Below, in pieces: positions 8,963 to 18,501 of a stretch of DNA of 64,000 nt. The DNA lies in assembly GCF_033568475.1 (NCBI RefSeq), contig NC_133123.1:24166622-24230621 (forward strand). Reading direction: 5' to 3'. Origin of the DNA: Henckelia pumila (Eukaryota; Streptophyta; Magnoliopsida; Lamiales; Gesneriaceae). The notes beneath the pieces are model-generated. The model saw only the letters and a list, made by a program, of their open reading frames with translations, made no database searches and was not told where the DNA came from. Both the position numbers and the translations under genes were made by a program. Position 1 is the stretch's first letter. Every line of letters begins with the position of its first letter.

Positions 8963-11106
8963 ATGACAACAAATCGAGGGCCAATAGATTCCAGTGTGCT
9001 ATATTTACAAGCCACACATATGTCGTCAGAAGTTTCCACAATAACAATTGATGACATAGTTCGAGTCAAACGATCCGATAATTTGATTTGGCAGTTATTT
9101 AATGATCATGGTCTGCACAGTCGTGTGATTGCATATTTAAATAATATGGGGTTTTATGGTGTTTTGTTGTGTGGATCTCGGCAATATGATAATCATTTAA
9201 TTACTGCTTTGGTTGAACGATGGCGACGTGAAACACATACCTTTCATTTTAGATGTGGTGAATCAACCATCACTTTACAGGATATTTCCATTATTTGGGG
9301 TCTACCTATTGATGGTGAGCCTGTAATTGGTATAGATGTTTCACGCAAAGTTGAAGAGTGGCAGCATATATGTTTGGATTTATTGGGATTTACGCCACTG
9401 ACGTCGCATTTCAAAGGTGGCCACTTATCGATGACCGCTTTATATGGGCATTGCATGGCTGCACATATCGATGATAATAGTCCAGAAATAGATGTCGTAA
9501 AATATACCCGTTGTGTAGCATTAATAATTATTGGAGGAATCATGGTTCCAGATTATCAAGGAGGATCTGTTAAATTGATTTTTTTGCAACTACTTCGGGA
9601 TATTGAACGCATCAGATCTTATAATTGGGGAAGTGCAGTTCTAGCATTCCTATATCGTGAGTTATGCAATGCAACACGGATAAGAAAAGCTATAATATCC
9701 GGGCCTCTATTTATCCTACAGGTATAAATTTTTAAGTTCACCTAATATCACATTATAATAATTTATAATTTAATTTATTACTGATGGCAGGTATGGGCAT
9801 GGAGCAGGATTACATTTGTTAATCCTGATATAAATGGATTATCTCTGACTGTGCCTCAAAATGAATTCGAGGAAGATATTCCATATGCTCCTTATGGTGC
9901 ACGGTAATATTTGAAAAATATTAGCTTTTTATAAATTACAAATTCATTTTGTAATAATTTTAATAATCTTTTTTTATTGTAGGTGGTCAAATGTGTTTAG
10001 TTACACTCATTCACCAACGCACGCTGTTAGAATTATAAGGGATTGCTTCGATCGTATGACTAATGCCGAGGTGTGTTATTGGATTATTGAAATTTTACAG
10101 CAATTATATTAATTTATATTTATTAATTAAAAATAATTTTATTATTATTATTATGCAGTTTAATTGGATAGTTTACAACAAGAAAGATGTTGATGTTAAA
10201 GCGATCATTAGTACATACGATAATAGAATCTGGAGATGTGTTTGTCCTCTGATTTGTTTTGATATTGTGGAGATGCATCGTCCTGATCGGGTCTTGAGGC
10301 AGTTCAAAATGCGACAATCTATTCCTAGGCCTGCACTTGACAACGATAACCTACACAATGTTAATAGAACAGGTCATCGCAACACAGATTGGAGAGAGTA
10401 TCATAAAGATGCAATTATTCTTTGGAATGGAAAATTGAGTAATGTTGCCCGAGGAGAACGCTACAGAAGATCTAGGGAAATCGATGATGATTACTTTCCA
10501 TGGTATGATCGCATTACTGTACGATTTATATCGCCTGCAGTAACTGGGCTTGGTTTTAGGCCATATCAACCGAATTTAGATATTGGCAGACACAGTAATA
10601 TTCCACAAAATTTTAGTGTGTCATCCTCTGATTCGCATCAGTCATCATCAGGGTTTGTTCCTCCTCGTCCATCTGGTGAGTTCTACAACGCGGGTCCATC
10701 TGGTGGGTTCTACAACGCGGGTCCATCTGGTGGGTTCTACAACACGGGTCCATCTGGTGGGTTCGACAACGCAGGGCCATCTAGTGGGTTGTACAATACC
10801 GGACCATTCGGTGGATTTTACGGTGCAGGACCATCTGGTTCATATGTTGATGCCGGTTATCATACTCCATTTTGTGAAAATATCCAAAGTTTTACAGATC
10901 TGCTTAATACTGGTCAACGCAATATTCTGGCTCCTGAAAGAAACGTTCCGTCACCTGTAATATTCCCTAGTTATTCAGATGAGCAACAAGAGAGAAGTGA
11001 AGAAATTGTTGATGCTCCTGTTGTGCGTAGAGGACAACGTAGACGTAGACCACCTGCTTGTGGTACCGGTGGTCATTTGTATAACTGCAATTGTCATGAA
11101 CAATAA
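8963..11106 (+). CDS. Plant mobile domain (MAIN-like) protein encoded by the MULE
   Basis: Four exons with GT/AG borders: 8963-9721, 9791-9903, 9983-10070 and 10159-11106, giving 635 residues without a stop. Residues ~35-450 form a plant mobile domain (PF10536-type; e.g. LHSRVIAYLNNMGFYGVLL, ITLQDISIIWGLPIDGEPV, PSYWNVFSY-like RWSNVFSY, FNWIVYNKKDV). The C-terminus has a Gly/Ser/Tyr-rich repeat of 9-residue units (GPSGGFYNA), at least six in a row, and an end with CGTGGHLYNCNCHEQ. PMD proteins occur in plants both as transposon-encoded proteins and as host MAIN/MAIL proteins that act with PP7L in silencing. Its role in the element is unknown. It converges on the transposase gene, 381 bp away. 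The upstream ATG at 8918 is in frame but lies before the likely splice acceptor. Confidence 0.88.
10667..10853 (+). repeat. 27-bp coding tandem repeat in the plant-mobile-domain gene
   Basis: Successive units encode GPSGGFYNA variants (GEFYNA, GGFYNA, GGFYNT, GGFDNA, SGLYNT, GGFYGA). The first three units are nearly identical in DNA, so the array grew recently by unequal exchange or slippage. Confidence 0.85.
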
Positions 11107-11487
11107 TGATATTTTTTTTTTTTGTGTTATATTAATTGATAATTAGTTATGCATGTGATTTTTTTTTTCTTTCCGTATGAGTTTTTTTTTATTACACCAC
11201 AATTATTTTAAATACTTTATTAAGTTGATTCAAACAAATATGAAGAAAAATGCTAGTAGTGTAATAGATCAATGCATTTAACCAATATCAAATACATATC
11301 TTATTCAATGCATACATTATATGACACAATTATAAAAACGCATATGCTACCAACAAACATTTATTTGTTATACATTTTTCGTCAAGCAATCAATTGTCCA
11401 CGTTCATCTGATGCTCCTGAAAAAAAAAATAGACATATACAAATTAAAATATATTACAAGACATATTTTTAGGAACAAATTAAATTT
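11107..11487. other. Spacer between the two convergent MULE genes
   Basis: AT-rich 381-bp spacer holding both 3' ends. On the minus strand a donor-like AACAG|GTATAA at the transposase end (about 11501) and an acceptor TTTTTCAG|GAGC near 11418 could splice to a slightly different C-terminus, a variant I cannot confirm. Confidence 0.5.
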
Positions 11488-14091
11488 TCAAAGTTTATAC
11501 CTGTTAGTTCTTCGTTGTTGTCTCTCTCTCGCTACCGGCATGTCCATCTCGTTTCTTAGTCGAGTCGTTGTATCCCTACCTGCTCTTCTTCTTTCACGTC
11601 TAACTGGGTTGTGTTGCAACTCAAAGGTAGGACGATCCCAATATCTTTCATCTGCAAGAGGTTCAAATCTTTCTTCATACGTTGCGAGGTACTCCGATAT
11701 ATTGTACCATGGCTGCACAAGTGTCGTGGGATCTAACGAGTGCCATTTAGCGGTGCAAATAGCATGAGAACACGGGATGCCGAAAATTGTCCATTTACCA
11801 CATGAACAATCTGTTGTTGATATTCTCACCACTTGCATGTGTTGGCCGCGACTTGGCCTTCCTCCGGTCGCAACCTGAGCAGTTTGTGATCGTACATCAT
11901 ATTTAACAACACGATGTTCACTAGATTTCTTTGCCCATTCCTCATACTTTCGCCGTGCATAATCCGACCACAATTGATTTTCTTGAACCATATGTTGACC
12001 TTTTGTCACACGTTCAATGAAATATTGGACACATCTCAGAAGGGTCAAGTGTACTATTGCAGATATAGGCAGTCTACGAGCTCCCTTTAACACACTGTTT
12101 AAGCACTCGGACATGTTGGTCGTCATCACTCCACGACGCCAACCTCCGTCATGGGCCATACTCCATTTTTCCTTTGATATTCCATCCAAATATCTGTGTG
12201 CCAAAATATTTTTGTTCTTAATTGCCTCCATTGTTGCATCAAATTTACAAATTTGATGTTGACTACCTGCTTCCCAGCACAAATCTTTCAAATGCACATC
12301 TTTGAACCTGGAATTAAAATTTGAGCACACGTGCCGCAAACAAAAACGGTGCACACCTTGTGGAGGTTTGAAATAGGGTAGATCTTCAACGGCTCGCACG
12401 ATTCCCTTGTGCCTATCAGATATTAGACACACACCATTTTCGCCACATACAACATGCCGTCCAACATTTTCCAAAAACCACTTCCAGGAATCAGACGTTT
12501 CTTCATCGACAATTGCAAAAGCCAATGGTAGAACTTGATTGTTAGCATCGAGAGTGACAGCGATCAACATTTTGTGTTTGTACTTTGTGTACAAATGTGT
12601 ACCGTCGACACTAATGATTTTTCGACAGTGTCGAAATCCATTAGTACACGGCTTGAACGCCCAAAAACAATAGTTCAATGTTTTTATTTCTTCATTGTTT
12701 CTGAGATGCTTCCAGTCGACAATTGTTCCAATATTGTATTTGCAAAGAGCACACATATATTTTGGCAGTAATTGAACAGAGCTCTCCCAAGTTCCATAAA
12801 CAATTTCCACTGCACGTTTCAGACTCCGCCACGCCTTCGTATACGAGATTTGATATCCATATTTATCTTTCACACTCTCTATTATATATTTAATCTCGTA
12901 CGAAGGATCACATCGTACAATGCCCATTAGTGTATGTGCAACCATATCACTATTCAAGTTATGATGATCTATGCCGACGTTGGTTGATATACATGTATGA
13001 GGCCCACCATATCTGATTATTTTCCAATAACCTGTTTTCTCCTTGAAAGATGCGCGAAGACCCCAACGACATCTGACGGTGGAAGAATCATTTTTGCATT
13101 GAATTTTCCACAAAATGCGTGTGCTCTCAATAACAAGATATTCACGCCTAGAAACTCTGACCGAATAATCCTTCACAGATGCAATCAGATCTTTTTTATC
13201 CCTGAAAACCATGTTTACACATAGTTCTCCTCTCTCCTCATTATAGTATCTTGTCCGCATGTCATGAGGTACGCCAATAGAATCAGGAATCTCTTTTTCA
13301 AAATATGTATTAAAGAAAGATGGCATATCAGAAGTGGTAGAAAAGAAAGGAACATCTTGCCTCTGTAATTTCTGACGAGGTGGTGGACGAGATGATGTTC
13401 CCTCATCAGTATTTGCATGGATATTCACATGTACATCATCATTCACATCTTCAACATCGTCATCATCTTCTTCCTCAGACTCCCCGTATGACATCTTTGG
13501 CTCTGTATCGCTTATCTGGACATCTTCGTTTTCACTCCTAGGATCATCAACACGTGGCACAAAGTTTTGAATTTCTGAATTCCAATTTGCTTCACCATAA
13601 TTTTGTTCCCAAATACGTGTACTTTGCGGCCAACTTGCAGGATCAGGTTCTGATGTGCCGACGATATATTGATCCCACGATCCACTTTCAGGATAAAGAT
13701 ACATGTTGTCCATTCCTTCGGTGACGTGTAAAATATCCGATTCTTGGTCTACATGACCAACGTGATGGTCAATTTGGTTTGCTTCCACGTACAAATGCAA
13801 TATACGTATATTGGGAGATTGCATCATAAACTCTAAAGCGTTGTCATCGATAAGATTGACTTGAATTTCATGCCAAGATGAATTTTTCATGAAAGAATAT
13901 TTCGTTGACAATTTGAGAGTAAAAGTAGTTGGATCAATCCTCAATATTTGATGCACAGCTTCAACCAAATCGGACAAAGTAATGGTACGTAGAACTCGCA
14001 TCGGTCTAGTATAAGGAATATTATACACAATCGATCCACTATCCACAATAATATGACCACCAAAATATAAAAATATATCAATGTTTTCCAT
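11488..14091 (-). CDS. MURA-type transposase of the MULE
   Basis: One uninterrupted frame of 867 residues on the minus strand. Order of parts: N-terminal PB1-like/acidic region (1-235, with a long Asp/Glu run at 204-220); MuDR DNA-binding domain (~285-370, with C-x-W-x-hydrophobic region CRWGLRASF and HTC); MULE catalytic domain with the DDE residues D496 (VDGTHLYTKY), D559 (ISDRHKGI) and E662 (TTNMSECLNS); SWIM zinc finger (C762, C764, C774, H776 in DCSCGKWTIFGIPCSHAI); basic Arg-rich tail (830-867). All catalytic residues and domains expected in an active enzyme are present. It excises and reinserts the element through its terminal repeats. No intron is needed, although MULE transposases often have a short 3' intron. 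Confidence 0.95.
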   Translation of the reverse strand: MENIDIFLYFGGHIIVDSGSIVYNIPYTRPMRVLRTITLSDLVEAVHQILRIDPTTFTLKLSTKYSFMKNSSWHEIQVNLIDDNALEFMMQSPNIRILHLYVEANQIDHHVGHVDQESDILHVTEGMDNMYLYPESGSWDQYIVGTSEPDPASWPQSTRIWEQNYGEANWNSEIQNFVPRVDDPRSENEDVQISDTEPKMSYGESEEEDDDDVEDVNDDVHVNIHANTDEGTSSRPPPRQKLQRQDVPFFSTTSDMPSFFNTYFEKEIPDSIGVPHDMRTRYYNEERGELCVNMVFRDKKDLIASVKDYSVRVSRREYLVIESTRILWKIQCKNDSSTVRCRWGLRASFKEKTGYWKIIRYGGPHTCISTNVGIDHHNLNSDMVAHTLMGIVRCDPSYEIKYIIESVKDKYGYQISYTKAWRSLKRAVEIVYGTWESSVQLLPKYMCALCKYNIGTIVDWKHLRNNEEIKTLNYCFWAFKPCTNGFRHCRKIISVDGTHLYTKYKHKMLIAVTLDANNQVLPLAFAIVDEETSDSWKWFLENVGRHVVCGENGVCLISDRHKGIVRAVEDLPYFKPPQGVHRFCLRHVCSNFNSRFKDVHLKDLCWEAGSQHQICKFDATMEAIKNKNILAHRYLDGISKEKWSMAHDGGWRRGVMTTNMSECLNSVLKGARRLPISAIVHLTLLRCVQYFIERVTKGQHMVQENQLWSDYARRKYEEWAKKSSEHRVVKYDVRSQTAQVATGGRPSRGQHMQVVRISTTDCSCGKWTIFGIPCSHAICTAKWHSLDPTTLVQPWYNISEYLATYEERFEPLADERYWDRPTFELQHNPVRRERRRAGRDTTTRLRNEMDMPVARERQQRRTNRYKL

Positions 14092-14361
14092 TCTCGATAT
14101 ATTTTTTTGAAATAAAAATGAAAAACGGATAAAAAAAAAGAGAAAATTTTAAAGAGTTTAATATTTGTATGAGTGATATCCGAATAACATTTGTGAACAT
14201 ATATATATAGTAATAAAATTACGCGTAGAATTAATTGTTTACGCGTTAAATTAATTCTTTGCGCGTTATATAATATATTTAAAATTTATTATGCGTTCAA
14301 TACGCGTTTTTTTTAATAATTAAGTCAGTGTTAGATGATTTAAAATAAATTTAATTCTCCA
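14092..14361. promoter_or_regulatory. Probable promoter region of the MULE transposase
   Basis: The 270 bp upstream of the minus-strand ATG hold a TATATATA run at 14202-14209 and repeated GCG(C/T)(A/G)AATTAATT units near 14222-14290. It is AT-rich and ends at the GC-rich subterminal array. No sharp element can be assigned. Confidence 0.4.
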
Positions 14362-14558
14362 CCTAGGCATAGCGTCCGCGCCCCGTGGCGTAGGACGCTG
14401 CCAACTAGGCAGTGTCCGCGCCCCGTGGCGGAGGACGCTGCCTAGTAGGCAGCGTCCTCTGCCACGGGGCGCGGACGCTGCCTATTTGGCAGCGTCGTGG
14501 CGCGGACGCTGCCAAATAAGCAGCGTCCGCGCCTCGTGGCGGAGGACGATGCCTACGT
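14362..14558. repeat. Right subterminal GC-rich palindromic array of the MULE
   Basis: The motif GCAGCGTCC and its complement GGACGCTGC recur many times here in both orientations, separated by CGCGCCCCGTGGCG-like blocks. The core is an inverted repeat 14408-14482 centred on 14445 with about two mismatches in 37-bp arms. The motif is related to, but not the same as, the left-end GCAGCATCC motif. Confidence 0.88.
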
Positions 14559-14573
14559 GTAAATGAAAGTCCA

Positions 14574-14672
14574 CTGTCAAATTTGGAGTTTTACAGTATT
14601 TGTAAATTTTTTTTAATTTTACATTATTTTTGAAATTTATTATTTAATTTACGGTAAAAATAAAAAAAACCT
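14574..14672 (-). repeat. Right terminal inverted repeat of the MULE
   Basis: Inverted partner of 7652-7750, ending ...AATAAAAAAAACCT just before the target-site copy CAATTTTAA. Confidence 0.9.
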
Positions 14673-14681
14673 CAATTTTAA

Positions 14682-15110
14682 TATTTTTTTCGACATAACA
14701 TTGATATGTGTGGTGCCACACATCAGAATTCCAAATAAGAAAAACTAAAATCACAAAAAATAGTTAGATAGTATAGAGAACCAACATCCCAAAAAAAAAA
14801 AAAAAACATACATGACAAAACATGTAATTCAAAATATTAAAATAAACTTGAATATTTTTATGGTAACAACTAGTACTGGAATTTGGTCGCATCTGGTGCC
14901 ATTTCTTAATTGGCCGACGACAAAGTCAATATCGGTATCCTTCCCTTAAGTATGATTTCTTTGAACAAAATTAATCACGAGTGTAATGGACTTGGCAACG
15001 AATTCAAGAATATAAAAGTTTTAAGTTTTTAAAACAGTTATTTGTTTGTTTTTTTTTTATGTTTTTTGTTTTTTCAAATTTTGGTCATCCATATTTCAAA
15101 TTACAAAAAC
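14682..15110. other. Repeat-derived intergenic DNA
   Basis: Contains a diverged AT-rich dispersed repeat (CACATCAG..AAACTAAAAT type, also seen near 7450, 17390, 18790 and 23610). The segment 14850-14990 is a diverged copy of 15385-15500 (both include TAAACTTGAA, ACTAGT and AAGTCAAT). Confidence 0.45.
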
Positions 15111-15276
15111 TCTCGTGAGACGGTTTTACGGATAAATTTTGTGAGAAGAATTTTCTAATTGGATCATTCATGATATTGTATTAATTTTTATACCAAAAAT
15201 ATAAATCTTTATTGTAAATATTAGTGAATTTAACCCTGTCTTACAAATAAAGATCCGTGAGACCGTCTCACAGATA
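15111..15276. mobile_element. MITE with GAGACGG terminal inverted repeats
   Basis: Ends TCGTGAGACGGTTTTACGGAT and ATCCGTGAGACCGTCTCACAG are near inverted copies. A second member of the family is at 50571-50741. Non-coding, about 166 bp. The target-site copy is not clear. Confidence 0.65.
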
Positions 15277-15780
15277 AAAACCAAAGTTGCCAAAAATCGA
15301 AATACACAATACCGAAATTTGATGACTTAAAAGACCGAAATTGTAAAAAAGTAAATGAACATATAACCAAATTTTTTTAAAAAAATTAAAAATAAACTTG
15401 AAAATTTTAAGGTAGTGACTAATAGTCTAATACTAGTGGAAGTTTGTTGCCATGCCAACGAAGTCAATGTCCTGCCGTGAGCATGATTTATTTGAACATA
15501 ATTGGACTTTGTTGAAAAATGGATATATTTATTCATTTATATATTTTTGTACTATATGAAAATTGTATTTTATTTAGTCTCAAAAAAAAATTTGTATTTT
15601 ATTTACTTTTTTTACGGTACTATTTTATTTACTTTTTTTAATCATCAAAGATAAAATTTCTTAATAAACGAGAGAAATTCTGAAGAACAAAATTTATCAA
15701 TGTAATGGTAAATTGTAAAATTGGTCTCGTATGAAGCGATTCCAAATTTTCGAGATATTGCTACTGTAAAGACTATGAGT
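15277..15780. other. Gene-free AT-rich DNA
   Basis: Includes the second copy of the duplicated segment (15385-15500). No coding or structured element recognised beyond this. Confidence 0.4.
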
Positions 15781-16480
15781 CTGTTGGGTTGTGAAACACA
15801 AGCAACTTTGATTTTGATGATAACAAAACTTGTAATTGTGTTTCTAACATATTTATTCTAGTGTAAAGTTGTTAAACTCAAGATGGAAGCCAAAACTGAA
15901 ATTTAGCCAAACTGAATTTCTGACGAACACTAGTGTTTTGATGATATCTCACTACTCATTGTTGAAAATGATTAGTCTCTAAGACGACTGCATAGAAAAC
16001 TCAATTTGAAACATATCGTATTCACGTCAGTTGAGCAAAAACGGATGTTATCTAGATCAAACTGACGTTGCAAGACCAAAATGAATTAGATCAGTTGAGC
16101 AGAAAACAGAATCAGTTTACCTCGAGCAGTTATGGTATTTTGGTTCTTGCAACTCGGTTATCCAAATTAAACGATTAAGTATATGTTACGAAGCTAAGAC
16201 AATGATCGACAAATCATATGTACAAGTCGAAGTTTGAATATGAGAATAAGGAAATGCTAAACTGCATTGAAATTGCTGGTTTGAAACTAAAATTCTGCAG
16301 AGCTGAATTTCTAGCACAATCTGGTATTTCGAGTTTAAATCTCTCATATGAAATCCAAATTGAGTGATTCTTAATGCGTTGGAAAGACAAGACAAAGAGC
16401 TATAACTTTCGTGTTCATCACTTTGCCCAGATATCAACGGATCATGCCAAACTTGATCTATTTAACAAAATTTATTTATT
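15781..16480 (+). mobile_element. Copia LTR-like fragment
   Basis: Starts TGTTGGGTTGTGAAACACAA followed by TTTGATTTTGATGATAACAA, a wording typical of one class of plant copia LTR starts. The 3' end and target-site copy could not be located; the fragment fades into AT-rich DNA near 16480. No internal coding region is attached. Confidence 0.45.
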
Positions 16481-17100
16481 AATGGTATCCGATACACTTT
16501 TTTTTCTAACCAAAATCTTGAAGCATTATTTGAAATATATCTGGAATATTTTAATATTATATGTTTTAAGTTTTTTTTGAAGCATGGTTTAAGTTGAATA
16601 TTTATTTTTTATTATAAATATAAGTTTCTAATAACATTTTTTTTATAAAATAATTACATTTTTTTTTCGAACGAAATCTCGAATATGGAAAAAACTTTCG
16701 GGATTTCCTCTCCCTACCCGACGGGATCCCGAACATTCGGGTCCCGACATGTGTCGGGTACATGATCGGGAGATAAAAATTTTTCTAATTCTTTTCGGAA
16801 CTGAAGTTGGGTAGGAGGATTACGGGACGGGTCCCGACCCTATTCCACCTCTAATAACAGCAGCCACCCAACATAAACATAATATTTTAATTAATCGATT
16901 GAACAAATTTCTAATGAGTGACAAAAAAATTAATTGGAAAAAGTGGCGTGACGCAATTAATATTATTACAATTTTCTTTTAAGATAAGATAATATCACCC
17001 ATTCCATTAATATTGCATTCTACTAATTATTTCCTTTTCCTTTGACACATCCATATTTATAGTTTTTTTGACTCAAAAAAAAAAACAATTATAGCTTTTT
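16481..17100. other. Gene-free DNA with a GC-richer repeat fragment
   Basis: 16668-16860 holds a repeated (A/T)CGGG(T/A)CCCGA type sequence typical of degenerate MITE families that end in a CCACCTCTA motif. The rest is AT-rich with no recognised content. Confidence 0.35.
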
Positions 17101-17370
17101 GGATGCAGTTGGTTTTCAGTCTTAGTTCCTTATTTTTTTTTGTTTTTTTAAATATATTTTCCCCCCGCAATTTGGTCCTTTTTCTATAGTTTCCTTATTT
17201 TTGTTTTTTGTTTTTTTTGTTTTTTTCAATATATTTTTTCCCCACAATTTAGTCCTTTTTTCTATTGTAAAAAAAAAAAACAAATATTGTCTTTTATGCC
17301 GTTAGTTTTCAGTCTTCGTTACTTATTTTTGTTATTTTTTTTTCAATATATTTTTTCCCCGAATTTTTTT
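17101..17370. repeat. Three imperfect copies of a pyrimidine-rich repeat
   Basis: Units at about 17110, 17190 and 17305 share TTTTCAGTCTT or CTTATTTTT, TTCAATATATTTTTTCCCC and GTCCTTTTTCTA. Period is irregular, about 85-115 bp. Confidence 0.5.
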
Positions 17371-17698
17371 CCTTTTTCTGTTGTGACATTTACATGCGCA
17401 TTGCCACATCATTTGTCTCGATAAAAAAAACTAAAATTGTCAGAAAATTTTAAAAATACTTGGGTAAGACCTTTTTTTTTTCCTTAATATTAATATTGCT
17501 TTAATAACGAAGAATTCACTTTTGTCACAGCTAAAATCTACACATCAAATGAGCTAAATTTTAGCCAGACAATATACATATATATAACCTTAAATTCAAT
17601 AAATGCTTTATTCCGACAAACATCAATTTCTCAAATTAAACTTATTTTCAAACAACATTTCAAGAACCAATTATAATAAAGGTGAATGATCTGCAGAT

Positions 17699-18295
17699 TC
17701 AATAATATGTGAAATACAAAGTATATTTGAGGACAGAGATACCACGAGCATCCCTTGGTAGAAAATTAGCCCCTATGGCAACTCCACTCGCCATCCTGAA
17801 ATGTCCCGTGCCACCAACAATAGAGAACTCACTCGAATAATCCAACACTTGGTTTCTTCCAGAAATAGACAGTGTGCTCCCATTGTACTCACCACTTGTG
17901 AACACAAGATTCCAGCTATAAAACAGAGCTGGCACTTCCAAGTCCGAAAACGCACCGAACCCCTGAGCCCGTCCTAGTCTCGTGGATTCGAACTTGGGCG
18001 TGGTGGTTAGTATATTGTCCGCAAGATAAACCTGGCCGAAAAACGTCGGTGAAGTGGCACTGATGTTGGATTCTGCCACCAACCACACTGTTTGGTTGGC
18101 GACTCCTCGAATATCTTGGATGTATATCTCGATGAACTTGAACTTCGGGACAAACGATTTCTTTAGTCCTGCGAACCACTTATCTACGGGTTCGGGGCCT
18201 TTGGATTCGCCGGATTTGGCAAAGGCACCGGAGATCGCTGCGACGTAGATAAGTGAGTAGATCAAGAAACTCTTGCTCATGTCAAGCTTTCCCAT
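17699..18295 (-). CDS. Dirigent protein (DIR2)
   Basis: Intronless frame of 198 residues. Signal peptide at 1-26 (SFLIYSLIYVAAISGAFA), then the dirigent domain with the same motifs as DIR1. Sequons N67, N77 and N138. From residue 33 (GPEP) to the end it is identical to DIR1; only about six silent base differences are seen over that ~490-bp stretch, while the 5' and 3' flanks differ much more. The product is expected to be secreted and to steer radical coupling; it must have the same chemistry as DIR1. DIR2 lacks the eight-residue signal-peptide insertion of DIR1. Confidence 0.93.
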   Translation of the reverse strand: MGKLDMSKSFLIYSLIYVAAISGAFAKSGESKGPEPVDKWFAGLKKSFVPKFKFIEIYIQDIRGVANQTVWLVAESNISATSPTFFGQVYLADNILTTTPKFESTRLGRAQGFGAFSDLEVPALFYSWNLVFTSGEYNGSTLSISGRNQVLDYSSEFSIVGGTGHFRMASGVAIGANFLPRDARGISVLKYTLYFTYY

Positions 18296-18390
18296 TGCTC
18301 AACTTTTGATTAGTATCGATCAATTGTTAAATGAGTATGAGTTAATGTATTTAGTGGGAATTGCTTATGGAGACTTCATGTATGTGTGGT

Positions 18391-18398
18391 TATTTATA
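18391..18398 (-). promoter_or_regulatory. TATA box of DIR2
   Basis: TATAAATA on the minus strand about 96 bp upstream of the DIR2 ATG, at the matching place to the DIR1 box. The upstream box (TCAAGAACACCGAAGTGGAC at about 18482-18501) is also shared. Confidence 0.65.
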
Positions 18399-18501
18399 AT
18401 GGCAATTTTTTTTGTGAAAATTATGAGATAATGTTATTGCTGGATTTTACATTCTACGGCTACCAATTTTTAAAAATGCTAGTCAAGAACACCGAAGTGG
18501 A

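Larger units (their letters stand above)
7652..14672. mobile_element. Complete Mutator-like element (MULE) with plant-mobile-domain gene and transposase
   Basis: A 7021-bp element is bounded by 99-bp terminal inverted repeats (7652-7750 and 14574-14672; outer ends GGGTTTTTTTTATTTTTACC and its near-complement) and perfect 9-bp target-site copies CAATTTTAA (7643-7651 and 14673-14681). It carries two convergent genes: a four-exon plant-mobile-domain protein (+) and a MURA-type transposase (-). Just inside each end is a GC-rich palindromic array. The TSD is perfect and the transposase frame is unbroken, so insertion was recent and the element may be autonomous. It separates DIR1 from DIR2. Confidence 0.9.

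Noticed and set aside
12017..13418. Several 60-80-codon frames on the plus or minus strand
   Set aside because: They lie inside the MURA transposase gene in other frames.
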